From positions 868,001-932,000 of the forward strand of contig NZ_PQGA01000001.1 in assembly GCF_002917095.1 (NCBI RefSeq): a DNA stretch of 64,000 bases. Reading direction: 5' to 3'. The position numbers were made by a program, and so were the translations under genes. The DNA is from Paraburkholderia eburnea. Its GTDB lineage: Bacteria; Pseudomonadota; Gammaproteobacteria; Burkholderiales; Burkholderiaceae. The notes under the pieces were generated by a model. It was not told the DNA's origin and did no database searches. It saw only the letters and a list, made by a program, of their open reading frames with translations. Below, piece after piece: positions 28,449 to 38,374 of the stretch (position 1 is the first letter of the stretch; every line of letters begins with the position of its first letter).

Positions 28449-28890
28449 ACTCGCCGCAGCGGGCGCCACGCCCGCGCCCACTCAGGCGGCCTTATCGCGA
28501 TAAGCCCTTGATGCGGAAATGAATTTCGCCGATTGCGGCACGCGCCGAAAAGGATCGCGCGCGCGAACGCCGCTTTGCGGGGAAATCGACCGCGCAATCC
28601 GGGTGCAATCCGGGTGCAATCCGGGTGCAATCCGGGTGCAATCCGGGTGCAATCCGGGTGCAATCCGGGTGCAATCCGGGTGCAATCCGGGTGCAATCTG
28701 GCCGGATACCGGCACATTCCGCCCCGGATCGTCCCGAATCAATCGGTCTGAAAGCTGCGATCGGCTAAAATTATGGGTTTCCCCGACATACGGCACGCGA
28801 GGCGCGAGGTTTTCCAACTCGTTTCCGATTCGTTTCCGATTCGCATTCGTTCCCGACCGCCCGCGCGTTACACCTGGAGTTCCTCGCCAA
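28449..28890. other. Intergenic region containing an 11-bp tandem repeat
   Basis: Apart from the repeat at 28595-28693, this stretch carries no gene. Longer frames running through it are open only because the 11-bp unit has no stop in several frames. The permease promoter presumably lies between the repeat and 28890. Confidence 0.5.
28595..28693. repeat. Tandem repeat, 11-bp unit CAATCCGGGTG, nine exact copies
   Basis: Nine identical head-to-tail copies begin at 28595 and are followed by a degenerate tenth copy (CAATCTGGCCG) at 28694. The period of 11 is close to one helical turn, so each unit faces the same side of the DNA. It ends about 200 bases before the permease start. Confidence 0.95.
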
Positions 28891-30294
28891 ATGTCCCTTT
28901 TTCGCAAAAAGAACGTCGAACACATGCTGCAGGCGAGCGCCAAGGGCGCGGGTCTGAAGAAGGCGCTCGGCGCACTGGACCTGACCTTTCTCGGCATCGG
29001 CGCGATCATCGGCACCGGCATTTTCGTGCTGACCGGCACGGGCGCCGTGCAGGCCGGCCCGGCGCTCATGGTCTCGTTCCTGATCGCGGCCGTGGCCTGC
29101 TGCTTCGCCGCGCTCTCGTACGCCGAATTCGCCTCGACCATTCCCGTCGCCGGCTCGATTTATACCTATTCATACGCCACGCTCGGCGAGCTGGTCGCCT
29201 GGATCATCGGCTGGGATCTGATGCTGGAGTACGGGCTCGCCAGTTCCGCGGTTTCGGTGGGCTGGTCGGGCTATCTGCAGTCGCTGCTGTCCGGCTTCGG
29301 CGTGTCGCTGCCCGCCGCGCTCACGGCCGCGCCCGGCGCGCTGCCGGGCGTCCACACGCTCTTCAACCTGCCCGCCTTCCTCGTGATGATGGGGATTACC
29401 GCGCTGCTGTCGATCGGCGTGCGCGAATCCACCCGCATCAACAACGTCATGGTCGCGATCAAGGTCACGGTCGTGCTGCTGGTGATCGCCGTCGGCGCGT
29501 TCCACGTCACGCCCGCGAACTGGCATCCGTTCATGCCGCACGGCTGGAACGGCGTGTTCGGCGCGGCGGCGGTGATGTTCTTCGCCTTCATCGGTTTCGA
29601 TGCGGTGTCGTCGGCCGCCGAAGAAGTGAAAAGCCCCAAGCGCGATCTGCCGGTCGGCATCATCGCCTCGCTGGCCGTGTGCGCGGTGCTGTACGTGTCG
29701 GTCGCGGCGGTCGTCACGGGCATCGTGCCGTGGCAGCAATTCGCCAACATCGGCCACCCGGTTTCGTACGCGCTGCAGGTGGCGGGTGAAAAATGGGTCG
29801 CGGGCTTCATCGATCTGGGCGCCGTGCTGGGTATGCTCACCGTGATTCTCGTGATGAGCTACGGCCAGACCCGCATCATCTTCGCGATGTCGCGTGACGG
29901 CCTGCTGCCCGCGAAGCTCTCGAAGGTGCACCCGCGCTATGCCACGCCGTTCTTCACGACCTGGCTCGTGGGCATCTTCTTCGGCCTGATCGGCGCGCTG
30001 GTGCCGCTCAACGTGCTCGCGGAACTCATCAACATCGGCACGCTCGCGGCATTCTCGATGGTGTCGATCGCCGTGCTCGTGCTGCGCAAGACGCACCCGG
30101 ATCTGCCGCGCGCGTTCCGCTGCCCCGGCGTGCCCGTGGTGCCGATTCTCGCCGTGGCGTCGTGCCTGTTCCTGATGCTCAATCTCGCGTGGCTCACGTG
30201 GGTGGCGTTTGTCGTCTGGCTCGTGATCGGCCTGTCGATTTACTTCCTTTACTCGCGCCATCATGCGCGTCTTGCGCATCAGCCGCACGAGTAA
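28891..30294 (+). CDS. APC-superfamily amino-acid permease
   Basis: A 467-residue permease with about 12 membrane helices. GLKKALGALDLTFLGIGAIIGTGIFVLTG includes the substrate-binding GIGAIIGTGIF of helix 1, and FAFIGFDAVSSAAEEVKSP is the helix 6 signature of the cationic amino-acid transporter (YfnA-like) group. It probably imports amino acids by proton symport. The start ATG 28891 begins MSLFRKKNVEHML, typical of the group. A terminator follows at 30320-30353. Confidence 0.9.
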   Translation: MSLFRKKNVEHMLQASAKGAGLKKALGALDLTFLGIGAIIGTGIFVLTGTGAVQAGPALMVSFLIAAVACCFAALSYAEFASTIPVAGSIYTYSYATLGELVAWIIGWDLMLEYGLASSAVSVGWSGYLQSLLSGFGVSLPAALTAAPGALPGVHTLFNLPAFLVMMGITALLSIGVRESTRINNVMVAIKVTVVLLVIAVGAFHVTPANWHPFMPHGWNGVFGAAAVMFFAFIGFDAVSSAAEEVKSPKRDLPVGIIASLAVCAVLYVSVAAVVTGIVPWQQFANIGHPVSYALQVAGEKWVAGFIDLGAVLGMLTVILVMSYGQTRIIFAMSRDGLLPAKLSKVHPRYATPFFTTWLVGIFFGLIGALVPLNVLAELINIGTLAAFSMVSIAVLVLRKTHPDLPRAFRCPGVPVVPILAVASCLFLMLNLAWLTWVAFVVWLVIGLSIYFLYSRHHARLAHQPHE

Positions 30295-30624
30295 AACACG
30301 CTGGTTTTCGCTGCACTGCAACGGCCCGCCCGGTTTTCCGCGCGGGCCGTTTTCTATTCGAAAAGACGGGTAAAAGCCCGCGCAGCGCCGATCGGCGATT
30401 TGTGCTTTACTGATCGGGCTTATCGCAATATCCCTCGCAGTACGCAAAAAGCTCCAGACATTCCAGGCATTACTGAACAGCAACGCACCCGCCGGGGTGA
30501 TTGCGTGCCCCAGGTTGGTCGATACCCCATAACCTTGTATGGGACCAGAGCGAAGCGCAGCGTTACCTCAGGCGAGGCCTGACTGGCGTGCTGAAGCACC
30601 AACTCTGGCCGACGGAGACGCTAA
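30295..30624. other. Intergenic region upstream of the cox operon
   Basis: It contains the permease terminator and, presumably, the promoter of the molybdenum hydroxylase operon. No gene is supported. Confidence 0.45.
30320..30353 (+). terminator. Terminator of the permease gene
   Basis: AACGGCCCGCGC-type arms (ACGGCCCGCCCGG and CGCGCGGGCCGT) are followed by TTTCT. Confidence 0.75.
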
Positions 30625-31149
30625 ATGGCGATCAGTCTCAGCCTGACGGTCAACGGCAAGCCCGTGACCGCGCAGATCGAACCCCACACGCTTCTGGTCC
30701 AGTTCCTGCGCGAGCAGCGGCGTCTCACCGGCACGCACGTCGGCTGCGACACCGCCCAGTGCGGCGCCTGCACCGTTCATCTGAACGGACGCGCGGTCAA
30801 GTCGTGCAACACGCTCGCCGTGCAATGCGAAGGCATGAGCGTCACGACGATCGAAGGCCTGGCCGGCGGTACGGAATTCGGCAACGGCACGCTCCATCCG
30901 ATGCAGGCGGCGTTTCGCGAGTGCCACGGTTTGCAGTGCGGCTTCTGCACGCCCGGCATGGTGATGAGCGCCGTCGCGCTGGCCAACGAAAAGCCAGACC
31001 TCACCGAAGCCGATGTCCGCGCGAATCTGGACGGCAATCTGTGTCGCTGTACGGGCTATCACAACATCGTGAAGGCCGTGCTCGCGGGCGCCGAAGGCAT
31101 GCAGCAGGCGGCGCAACCCGCCGCCGCTGCCGCTGCCGCTGCCGCGTAA
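30625..31149 (+). CDS. coxS: Molybdenum hydroxylase small subunit, 2Fe-2S (CoxS-like)
   Basis: A 174-residue iron-sulfur subunit. An N-terminal plant-type [2Fe-2S] domain ([18 protein letters not shown]) is followed by a helical [2Fe-2S] domain (CGFCTPGMV and [11 protein letters not shown]). It carries electrons from the molybdenum site to FAD. The C-terminus ends in a run of alanines not seen in typical family members. A GGAG site lies seven bases before the ATG. It is the first gene of an operon continuing to 38238. Confidence 0.93.
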   Translation: MAISLSLTVNGKPVTAQIEPHTLLVQFLREQRRLTGTHVGCDTAQCGACTVHLNGRAVKSCNTLAVQCEGMSVTTIEGLAGGTEFGNGTLHPMQAAFRECHGLQCGFCTPGMVMSAVALANEKPDLTEADVRANLDGNLCRCTGYHNIVKAVLAGAEGMQQAAQPAAAAAAAAA

Positions 31150-31164
31150 AGGGGGGAGACGGCC

Positions 31165-33561
31165 ATGAACGCACCCGACTCCCCGGCGCCGCACATGATC
31201 GGCGCCTCGATCAAGCGCAAGGAAGACTACCGCTTCCTCACCGGCGCAGGCCAGTACACCGACGACGTCGTCCTGCCCGCGCAGACTTACGCCGTGTTCG
31301 TGCGCTCGCCCTACGCGCATGCCCGCATCAAACGCATCGACACGAATGCCGCGCAAGCCGCGCCCGGCGTCGTGGCCGTGTTCACGGGCGCGGATCTGGC
31401 CGCCGAAAACATCGGCGGCCTGCCGTGCGGCTGGCTGATTCACAGCATCGACGGCACGCCCATGCACGAGCCGCCGCATCCCGTGATCGCGCACGAGAAA
31501 GTGCTGCACGTGGGCGATCAGGTCGCGCTCGTGATCGCCGATTCGCTCAAGGAAGCGAGGGACGCCGCCGAACTCGTCGAAGTCGATTACGAAGAACTGC
31601 CCGCCTCGGTCGACACGGCCCACGCCGCCGACGACGGCCAGCCGCTCGTGCACGACAGCGTGCCGAACAACACCTGCTACACCTGGGGCCACGGCGACAA
31701 GGCCGCCACCGACGCCGCCTTCGCGCAGGCCGCGCACGTCACCACGCTCGACATCGTCAACAACCGGCTGGTGCCGAATGCAATCGAGCCGCGCGCGGTC
31801 AACGCCAGCTACACGCAGCACGACGACAGCTACACCGTCTATGTGGCGAACCAGAACCCGCACGTCGAGCGCCTGTTGATGGCCGCCTTCGTGCTGGCGC
31901 TGCCGGAAACGAAACTGCGCATCGTCGCGCCCGACGTGGGCGGCGGCTTCGGCTCGAAGATCTTTCTTTACGCCGAAGACGTGGCGCTCACTTGGGCCTC
32001 GAAGAAAATCCGCCGTCCGATCAAGTGGACTGCAGAACGTTCGGAATCCTTTATTTCCGATGCGCATGGCCGCGACCATGTGACGAAGGCCGAACTCGCG
32101 CTCGACAAGGACGGCAAATTTCTCGCCATGCGCGTGCACACGACGGCGAACATGGGCGCGTATCTCTCGACCTTCGCATCGAGCGTGCCGACCATCCTCT
32201 ACGCGACGCTGCTCGCGGGCCAGTACACCACGCCCGCAATCTACGCCGAAGTCAAAGCCGTGTTCACGAATACCGTGCCCGTCGATGCCTATCGCGGCGC
32301 GGGACGGCCCGAAGCGACCTACGTGGTCGAGCGCCTCGTGGAAACCGCCGCGCGCGAACTGAACATCGATCCCGCCGAACTGCGCCGACGCAACTTCATC
32401 ACGACCTTCCCGTATGCGACGCCCGTGGGCCTCACCTACGACACCGGCGATTACGAAGCGTGCCTCGCGCGCTCGCTCGAACTCGCCGACGTCAAAGGCT
32501 TCGCCGCGCGCCGCGACGCATCGAAGGCGCGCGGCATGATGCGCGGCCTCGGCTACTCGTGCTACATCGAAGCCTGCGGTCTCGCGCCGTCGAATATCGC
32601 GGGCGCGCTGGGGGCGCGCGCGGGCCTCTTCGAAGCGGGCGAAATCCGCGTGAATCCTACGGGTTCCGTGACGGTATTCACCGGCTCGCACAGCCACGGC
32701 CAGGGACACGAAACGACCTTCGCGCAGGTGGTGTCCGAGCGTCTGGGCGTGCCGATCGAGCAAATCGAAATCGTGCACGGCGACACCGCGCGCATTCCGT
32801 TCGGCATGGGCACGTATGGCTCCCGCTCGATCGCCGTGGGCGGCTCGGCGATCATGAAGGCGCTCGACAAGATCGAGGCGAAGGCGAAGAAGATCGCCGC
32901 GCACATGCTCGAAGCAAGCGTCGAGGATATCGAATTCGCGGGCGGCGTGTTCCGCGTCGCGGGCACCGACCGCACCAAGACCTTCGCGGAAATCTCGCTC
33001 GCGGCGTATGTGCCGCACAACTATCCGCTGGAGACGCTCGAACCGGGTCTCGACGAAAGCGCCTTCTACGATCCGACCAACTTCACCTATCCGTCGGGCG
33101 CGTATATCTGCGAAGTCGAAATCGATCCCGATACGGGCGTCACGCGCATCGAACGCTTCACCGCCGTGGATGACTTCGGCAACGTCATCAATCCGATGAT
33201 CGTCGAAGGCCAGGTGCATGGCGGGCTCGGCCAGGGCATCGGCCAGGCGATGCTGGAGCGCTGCGTCTACGACAACGAGAGCGGCCAGCTGCTCTCCGGC
33301 TCGTACATGGACTATGCGATGCCGCACGCGTCCGACCTGCCCTCGTTTACGGTCGAAACCGCCAAGGGCACGCCCTGCACGCACAATCCGCTCGGCGTGA
33401 AAGGCTGCGGCGAGGCGGGCGCGATCGGCTCGCCGCCCGCCGTCATCAACGCGATCCTGGACGCGCTTTCGCCGCTCGGCGTGAAGGACATGCAGATGCC
33501 GGCGACGCCCCATCGCGTGTGGCAGGCGATGCAGGCCGCGCAGTCTTCAAATCAACCTTGA
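31165..33561 (+). CDS. coxL: Molybdenum hydroxylase large subunit, form II CO-dehydrogenase type (CoxL-like)
   Basis: A 798-residue molybdopterin-cytosine-dinucleotide subunit. The active-site loop reads AYRGAGR (residues 375-381), the form II signature; form I CO dehydrogenases have AYRCSFR with a Cu-binding Cys. The catalytic Glu is in GCGEAGAIG (Glu750). Other motifs are GGGFGSK and [11 protein letters not shown]. True CO oxidation by form II enzymes is doubtful; they may act on other aldehydes or heterocycles. AGGGGGGAG precedes the start, 15 bases after coxS. Confidence 0.93.
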   Translation: MNAPDSPAPHMIGASIKRKEDYRFLTGAGQYTDDVVLPAQTYAVFVRSPYAHARIKRIDTNAAQAAPGVVAVFTGADLAAENIGGLPCGWLIHSIDGTPMHEPPHPVIAHEKVLHVGDQVALVIADSLKEARDAAELVEVDYEELPASVDTAHAADDGQPLVHDSVPNNTCYTWGHGDKAATDAAFAQAAHVTTLDIVNNRLVPNAIEPRAVNASYTQHDDSYTVYVANQNPHVERLLMAAFVLALPETKLRIVAPDVGGGFGSKIFLYAEDVALTWASKKIRRPIKWTAERSESFISDAHGRDHVTKAELALDKDGKFLAMRVHTTANMGAYLSTFASSVPTILYATLLAGQYTTPAIYAEVKAVFTNTVPVDAYRGAGRPEATYVVERLVETAARELNIDPAELRRRNFITTFPYATPVGLTYDTGDYEACLARSLELADVKGFAARRDASKARGMMRGLGYSCYIEACGLAPSNIAGALGARAGLFEAGEIRVNPTGSVTVFTGSHSHGQGHETTFAQVVSERLGVPIEQIEIVHGDTARIPFGMGTYGSRSIAVGGSAIMKALDKIEAKAKKIAAHMLEASVEDIEFAGGVFRVAGTDRTKTFAEISLAAYVPHNYPLETLEPGLDESAFYDPTNFTYPSGAYICEVEIDPDTGVTRIERFTAVDDFGNVINPMIVEGQVHGGLGQGIGQAMLERCVYDNESGQLLSGSYMDYAMPHASDLPSFTVETAKGTPCTHNPLGVKGCGEAGAIGSPPAVINAILDALSPLGVKDMQMPATPHRVWQAMQAAQSSNQP

Positions 33562-33574
33562 GCGGAGGCGCACC

Positions 33575-34375
33575 ATGTATTCATTCGACTACCAGCGCGC
33601 CGGCTACGCGCAAGGCGCCGTGAGAACGCTCGCCGCCGACACCGAAGCCAAATATCTCGCGGGCGGCCAGAGCCTGCTCGCGGCGATGAAGCTGCGGCTC
33701 GCGCAGCCCTCCACGCTCGTGGACGTCACGCGCATTCCCGAACTCAAAACGATCGAGGTGAACGGCAAGGTGGTGAAAGTCGGCGCGGCGGTCTGCCATG
33801 CCGACGTGGCCGCGAACGCGCAGATCCTCGCCACGTTGCCGGGCCTCGCGCAGCTTGCCGCGCATATTGGCGACCGCCAGGTGCGCGCGCTGGGCACGCT
33901 CGGCGGCTCGCTCGCCAACGACGATCCTGCCGCCGACTATCCCGCCGCCGTGCTGGGCCTGAACGCGACGGTCGTGACGGACCGCCGCCGCATCGCCGCC
34001 GACGACTTCTTCATCGGCATGTACGAAACGGCGCTCGAACCCGACGAGTTGATCGTGGCCGTCGAGTTTCCCGTGCCGGAACGTTCGGCGTACGAAAAGT
34101 TTCGCAATCCGGCTTCGCACTTCGCGTTGACGGGGGTGTTCGTTGCGCAGTGTGCGGATGGCGCGGTCCGCGTGGCGGTGACGGGCGCGGCGTCCTCGGT
34201 GTTCCGCGCGACGGCGCTGGAAGATGCGTTGAAGGCGAGTTTCACGCCCGCCGCTGCGCGGGCGGTCAAGATCGCGCCCGACGACCTCAACACCGATCTG
34301 CACGCGAGCGCCGACTATCGCGCGCATCTGATCCCCGTGCTGGCCGCGCGGGCGGTCGCGATGGCGCTCGGCTAG
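33575..34375 (+). CDS. coxM: Molybdenum hydroxylase FAD subunit (CoxM-like)
   Basis: A 266-residue FAD-binding subunit with AGGQSLLAAMKLRLA and TLGGSLANDDPAADYPAA, the two flavin-binding motifs of the xanthine dehydrogenase/CO dehydrogenase medium subunit. It passes electrons to the respiratory chain. The start has CGGAGG upstream and lies 13 bases after coxL, so it is part of the same operon. Confidence 0.93.
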   Translation: MYSFDYQRAGYAQGAVRTLAADTEAKYLAGGQSLLAAMKLRLAQPSTLVDVTRIPELKTIEVNGKVVKVGAAVCHADVAANAQILATLPGLAQLAAHIGDRQVRALGTLGGSLANDDPAADYPAAVLGLNATVVTDRRRIAADDFFIGMYETALEPDELIVAVEFPVPERSAYEKFRNPASHFALTGVFVAQCADGAVRVAVTGAASSVFRATALEDALKASFTPAAARAVKIAPDDLNTDLHASADYRAHLIPVLAARAVAMALG

Positions 34376-34476
34376 AAGCTGTCGCTCGCGCTGCCCGCGC
34401 TCGCCGGATCGATACGATTCAAGGCGCGGCGCGGGCAGCGCGGCATCACGCGACGTTTGCACAGAACAGGCCCGCC

Positions 34477-35364
34477 ATGCTCCCCGCCACGATCGACGAC
34501 ACGCTCGCGCAACTCGAAGCGCACCGCTATTTCGCGAGCCGCGAACTGGCCACCGCCCTCTTTCTCGCGCTGAAGATGGAGCGCCCGCTCTTTCTCGAAG
34601 GCGAGCCGGGCGTCGGCAAGACCGAGTTGGCGAAAGCGGCGGCGGCGCTCTGCGGCACGACGCTGTTGCGGCTGCAATGCTACGAAGGGCTCGACACGGC
34701 CAGCGCGCTCTACGAATGGGACTATCCGCGTCAGATCATGGCGCTGCGCCTCGCCGAAGCCTCGGGCGAAAAGCCGCGCGGCGACACGCTCTATCGCGAC
34801 GAATTTCTTCTGAAACGCCCGCTTTTACAGGCGCTCGAAGCCGATCCGGATCGACCCGACGCACGCCGCGTATTGCTGATCGACGAAATCGACCGCGCCG
34901 ACGAACCGTTCGAAGCCTTCCTGCTCGAACTCCTTTCGGACTTCCAGGTATCGATTCCCGAATACGGCACGGTGCGCGCGCGCGTGCCGCCGCTCGTGAT
35001 CGTCACCTCCAACCGCACGCGCGAAGTGCACGACGCGCTCAAGCGGCGCTGCCTGTATCAGTGGCTCGGCTATCCGGAGCGTGACAGGGAACTGGCGATC
35101 GTCGCGGCGCGCGCGCCGCAAACCAGCCGTGAATTGCAGCGCCGTGCCGTCGCGTTCGTGCATCAGTTGCGCACGATGGACCTCTTCAAGGCGCCGGGCA
35201 TCGCCGAAACCATCGACTGGTGCCGCGCGCTTTCGGCGCTCTCGGTGACGGAACTCGATCCGCAATCGGTGCAGGACACGCTCGGCGTGCTGCTCAAGTA
35301 CCAGGACGATCTCGCGCAGCTCGACGCGCAGCGGATTGCCGGCACGCTCGCGCTCGCGGAGTAA
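34477..35364 (+). CDS. coxD: MoxR-family AAA+ ATPase (CoxD-like)
   Basis: A 295-residue AAA+ protein with Walker A GEPGVGKTE, Walker B VLLIDEIDRAD and sensor 1 VIVTSNRTRE. CoxD acts with the VWA protein CoxE as a chaperone that matures the active site of CO dehydrogenase, including insertion of sulfur and copper in form I enzymes. It is followed by coxE after five bases, the usual MoxR-VWA pairing. Confidence 0.92.
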   Translation: MLPATIDDTLAQLEAHRYFASRELATALFLALKMERPLFLEGEPGVGKTELAKAAAALCGTTLLRLQCYEGLDTASALYEWDYPRQIMALRLAEASGEKPRGDTLYRDEFLLKRPLLQALEADPDRPDARRVLLIDEIDRADEPFEAFLLELLSDFQVSIPEYGTVRARVPPLVIVTSNRTREVHDALKRRCLYQWLGYPERDRELAIVAARAPQTSRELQRRAVAFVHQLRTMDLFKAPGIAETIDWCRALSALSVTELDPQSVQDTLGVLLKYQDDLAQLDAQRIAGTLALAE

Positions 35365-35369
35365 CGCCG

Positions 35370-36662
35370 ATGCCCACGCAGCCAACGCCCGCCCGCCCCG
35401 CCGCCGACGAAAAGCCGCCGCCCATGCTCGCGCGCAACGTCGTGCATTTCGTGCGCGTGCTGCGCGGCGCGGGCCTGCCGATGGCGAGCGCCCGCGCCGT
35501 CGATGCGCTCGAAGCGCTCGGCCATATCGACCTCGGCCGCCGCGACGACGTGCGCGCGGCGCTGGCCGCCGTGCTCACCGCCGCACCCGACGAGCGCGAA
35601 CTGTTCGACGCTGCTTTTACGCTGTTCTGGCGCGACCCGGATTGGGAAAACAAGCTGCGCGCGCTGCTGCTGCCGAAAGTGCAAGGCGGCCTGCCGCCGC
35701 CGCGCCGCAACAACCGCCTGGCCGACGCGCTCGCGGCGCGCCCGGTCGCATGCGCAGGCGCGAAGCCGCCCGCCAGCAGCGAGGAGCACGCGTTGCGCGC
35801 GCACGCGAGTTTCAGCGCCGAAGAACGCCTGCGTCAGCGCGATTTCGACACGCTCAGCGCCGACGAATGGCGCACGCTGCGCCATTTGATTCGCGCGCGC
35901 TGCCTGCCGCTCGCGAGCGCGCGCACGCGGCGCCTCAAAGCCGCCTCGCACGGCAATCACGCGGACCTGCGCGCGAGTGCTCGCCAGGCCGTGCGCGCGG
36001 GCGGCGACTGGACCGTCTGGAAATACCGCGCGCGCGTCGAGCGCAAGTTGCCGCTCGTCCTGCTGCTCGACATCTCCGGGTCGATGAGCAGCTACTCGCG
36101 CGCGGTGCTCTATTTTTGCCACGCGCTGCTGCAATCGCGCGAGCGCCTGCAGGTGTTCCTGTTCGGCACGCGCCTCACGCACGCCACGCGCGCGCTGCGC
36201 GAACGCGATCCCGACGTGGCGCTCGCGCAGCTTTCCGCGCAGGTGGCGGACTGGTCGGGCGGCACGCGCATCGGCGAAACACTCGCGCAGTTCAACCGGC
36301 GCTGGGCGCGCCGCGTGCTGGGCGCTCGCGCCACGGTGCTGCTCGTCACCGACGGCCTCGACCACGATCCGGGCGGCGCGCTCGCCGACGAAATGGCGCG
36401 GCTGCATCGCTTCGCGCATCGCGTGGTGTGGCTCAATCCGCTGCTGCGCTATGGCGGTTTCACGCCGAAGGCGCGCGGCGTGCAGGCGATGCTGCCGCAC
36501 GTCGATGCGCACTACCCCGTTCACAACCTGGAAAGCCTCGAAGCGTTCGGGCGCAGCCTGCGCGAGGCGCCGCCGGGCCGCGCCCCCGAGCGCTCCGGGC
36601 AGCCGGGCATGGCTCGGAGCGCGAGGCCTGCGACAACGCAAGGAGCGATACGATGGAGCTGA
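35370..36662 (+). CDS. coxE: VWA-domain protein (CoxE-like)
   Basis: A 430-residue protein with an N-terminal helical part and a C-terminal von Willebrand A domain. The metal-ion-dependent adhesion site is VLLLDISGSMSSYSR (about residues 228-242), with TDGLDHDPGG further on. CoxE binds the AAA+ CoxD at the membrane during maturation of molybdenum hydroxylases. The last 40 residues are Arg/Pro-rich and overlap the start of coxG by ten bases. Confidence 0.9.
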   Translation: MPTQPTPARPAADEKPPPMLARNVVHFVRVLRGAGLPMASARAVDALEALGHIDLGRRDDVRAALAAVLTAAPDERELFDAAFTLFWRDPDWENKLRALLLPKVQGGLPPPRRNNRLADALAARPVACAGAKPPASSEEHALRAHASFSAEERLRQRDFDTLSADEWRTLRHLIRARCLPLASARTRRLKAASHGNHADLRASARQAVRAGGDWTVWKYRARVERKLPLVLLLDISGSMSSYSRAVLYFCHALLQSRERLQVFLFGTRLTHATRALRERDPDVALAQLSAQVADWSGGTRIGETLAQFNRRWARRVLGARATVLLVTDGLDHDPGGALADEMARLHRFAHRVVWLNPLLRYGGFTPKARGVQAMLPHVDAHYPVHNLESLEAFGRSLREAPPGRAPERSGQPGMARSARPATTQGAIRWS

Positions 36663-37243
36663 CCGAAAGCCACACGTTGCCGGTGCCGCAGGAGCGCGCG
36701 TGGGAAGCGCTCAACGATACGGCAATCCTTAAGGTGTGCATTCCCGGCTGCGAGAGCATCGAGGCCGATGGCGAAAACACTTATGCTGTCGCGCTGACCG
36801 CCGCCGTCGGCCCCGTGAAGGCGCGTTTCAAGGGCCGCATGCAGCTCGCCGATATCGACGCGCCGCGCAGCTACACGATCCAGTTCGAGGGCCAGGGCGG
36901 CGCGGCGGGCTTCGGCAAGGGCGATGCGCGCGTGACGCTCGAACCCGCGGGCGAGAACGCGACCACGCTCCACTACACGGCAAGCGCCCAGGTGGGCGGC
37001 AAGCTCGCGCAGATCGGCTCGCGGCTCGTGGATGGCGCCGCGCGCAAGATCGCCGCCGAATTCTTCAAGCGCTTCGGCGAGCAACTGGGTGCGGGCGATC
37101 AAGACGATGGCGGCGATGACGGCGTAATCGAGGCCGTGGCAGCGCAAGACGAAACACACACCGCCGAAGGCAGCGATGCCGCCGGCGGCGAAGAACCGCA
37201 GAAGAGGAAACGATCATGGACAGCGTGGATCTCGAAGTCCTGA
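36653..37243 (+). CDS. coxG: CoxG-like SRPBCC carbon-monoxide-dehydrogenase accessory protein
   Basis: A 196-residue protein. The SRPBCC (START-like) domain contains PVPQERAWEALNDTAILKVCIPGCESIE, characteristic of CoxG, and a later VGGKLAQIGSRLVDGAARKIA. CoxG recruits CO dehydrogenase to the membrane and can bind quinone in mycobacteria. The C-terminus is an acidic Asp/Glu-rich linker of about 45 residues ending in KRKRSWTAWISKS. AAGGAG precedes the start. It overlaps coxE by ten bases and the next gene by 28. Confidence 0.92.
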   Translation: MELTESHTLPVPQERAWEALNDTAILKVCIPGCESIEADGENTYAVALTAAVGPVKARFKGRMQLADIDAPRSYTIQFEGQGGAAGFGKGDARVTLEPAGENATTLHYTASAQVGGKLAQIGSRLVDGAARKIAAEFFKRFGEQLGAGDQDDGGDDGVIEAVAAQDETHTAEGSDAAGGEEPQKRKRSWTAWISKS

Positions 37244-38238
37244 AATCCAGCGTACGCTGGCTCGACGAAGGCCACCGCGCCCTGCTGGTGACGGTGGTGA
37301 AGACGTGGGGCTCGTCGCCGCGTCCGGAAGGGGCGATGCTCGTCGTGCGCGACGATGGCCTCGTCGTCGGCTCGGTGTCGGGCGGCTGCATCGAGGACGA
37401 TCTGATCGACCGCGTGCGCCGCGAAGGCATCCACATCGTCAAGCCCGAGGCCGTGAAGTACGGCATCACGGCGGAAGAAGCGCATCGCTTTGGCCTGCCC
37501 TGCGGCGGCACGATCCAGCTCGTGCTGGAGCCGCTGGGCGCTGCCTCCGGTATCCGCGCGCTGCTCGACACGGTCGAGCGCGGTCAACTGGTCGCGCGCA
37601 CGCTCGACGTCGCGACGGGCCGCGCCACGCTCGGCCCCGCCAGCGCCACCGACGGCGTGGACTTCGACGGCGAGCGTCTGCTGACGATCCACGGGCCGCG
37701 TTATCGCATGCTGGTGATCGGCGCGGGGCAGCTCTCGCGCTATCTCTGCCAGATCGCCGTGGGGCTCGACTACCAGGTGACGGTATGCGATCCGCGCGAG
37801 GAATACACCGATACCTGGGACGTGCCCGGCACCACGCTCGTGCGCACCATGCCCGACGACACCGTGCTCGACATGAAGCTCGACGAGCGCTGCGCCGTGA
37901 TCGCGCTCACGCACGATCCCAAGCTCGACGATCTCGCGCTGATGGAAGCGCTCAAGACGCGCGCGTTCTACGTGGGCGCGCTGGGTTCGCGGCGCAACAA
38001 TCAGGCGCGGCGCGAACGGCTCAAGGAGTTCGATCTGAGCGATGCGGAACTGGCTCGCTTGCACGGGCCGGTGGGCATCTACATCGGCAGCCGCACGCCG
38101 CCGGAGATCGCCGTGTCGATTCTCGCGGAGGTCACGGCGGCGAAGAACGGCGTGTCGCTGCCAACCATCCTCCAGGTCGAAGGCGCGAAGGCCGCGCGCG
38201 AGCAGGCCGCGAGCGTCGGGTCGAGTTGCGACGTTTGA
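37216..38238 (+). CDS. coxI: XdhC/CoxI family protein (molybdenum cofactor sulfuration/insertion)
   Basis: A 340-residue protein with an XdhC N-terminal part (VVKTWGSSPRPEGAMLVV, VSGGCIEDD) and an XdhC Rossmann C-terminal part (VIGAGQLSRYLC, GALGSRRN). The family binds the molybdenum cofactor and delivers its sulfurated form to xanthine dehydrogenase-type enzymes. It closes the cox operon. A hairpin beyond the gene ends transcription from the opposite strand. Confidence 0.9.
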   Translation: MDSVDLEVLKSSVRWLDEGHRALLVTVVKTWGSSPRPEGAMLVVRDDGLVVGSVSGGCIEDDLIDRVRREGIHIVKPEAVKYGITAEEAHRFGLPCGGTIQLVLEPLGAASGIRALLDTVERGQLVARTLDVATGRATLGPASATDGVDFDGERLLTIHGPRYRMLVIGAGQLSRYLCQIAVGLDYQVTVCDPREEYTDTWDVPGTTLVRTMPDDTVLDMKLDERCAVIALTHDPKLDDLALMEALKTRAFYVGALGSRRNNQARRERLKEFDLSDAELARLHGPVGIYIGSRTPPEIAVSILAEVTAAKNGVSLPTILQVEGAKAAREQAASVGSSCDV

Positions 38239-38276
38239 CGCATCGCCGGATTGGGGCCGGGCAGCATACGTCCATG

Positions 38277-38310
38277 AAAAACGGGCCGCGGCTTCACGCC
38301 TGCGGCCCGT
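38277..38310 (-). terminator. Terminator of the OxlT operon
   Basis: On the reverse strand ACGGGCCGCAGGCG, a loop and CGCGGCCCGT are followed by TTTTC. It lies between two converging operons. Confidence 0.75.
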
Positions 38311-38374
38311 CGAAATTCGCGCGGCAATGTTCGCCGCGCTTTATGGCGCCTGGTTCAGCGCCTGTCCTGCTGCA

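Noticed and set aside
28595..28704. CRISPR-like array
   Set aside because: The units are contiguous 11-mers without spacers, so it is a simple tandem repeat.
32287..32307. Form I (true aerobic) CO dehydrogenase
   Set aside because: The active-site loop is AYRGAGR, lacking the Cys of AYRCSFR that binds copper.
30501..33173. Forward frame of 890 codons overlapping coxS and coxL
   Set aside because: It is out of frame with the conserved proteins and its translation is arginine-rich low complexity.
30568..33513. Reverse-strand frame of 981 codons across the cox genes
   Set aside because: The forward strand encodes well-conserved CoxS and CoxL with full motifs. The reverse frame is Arg/His/Ala-rich with no family features, a typical antisense shadow in GC-rich DNA.
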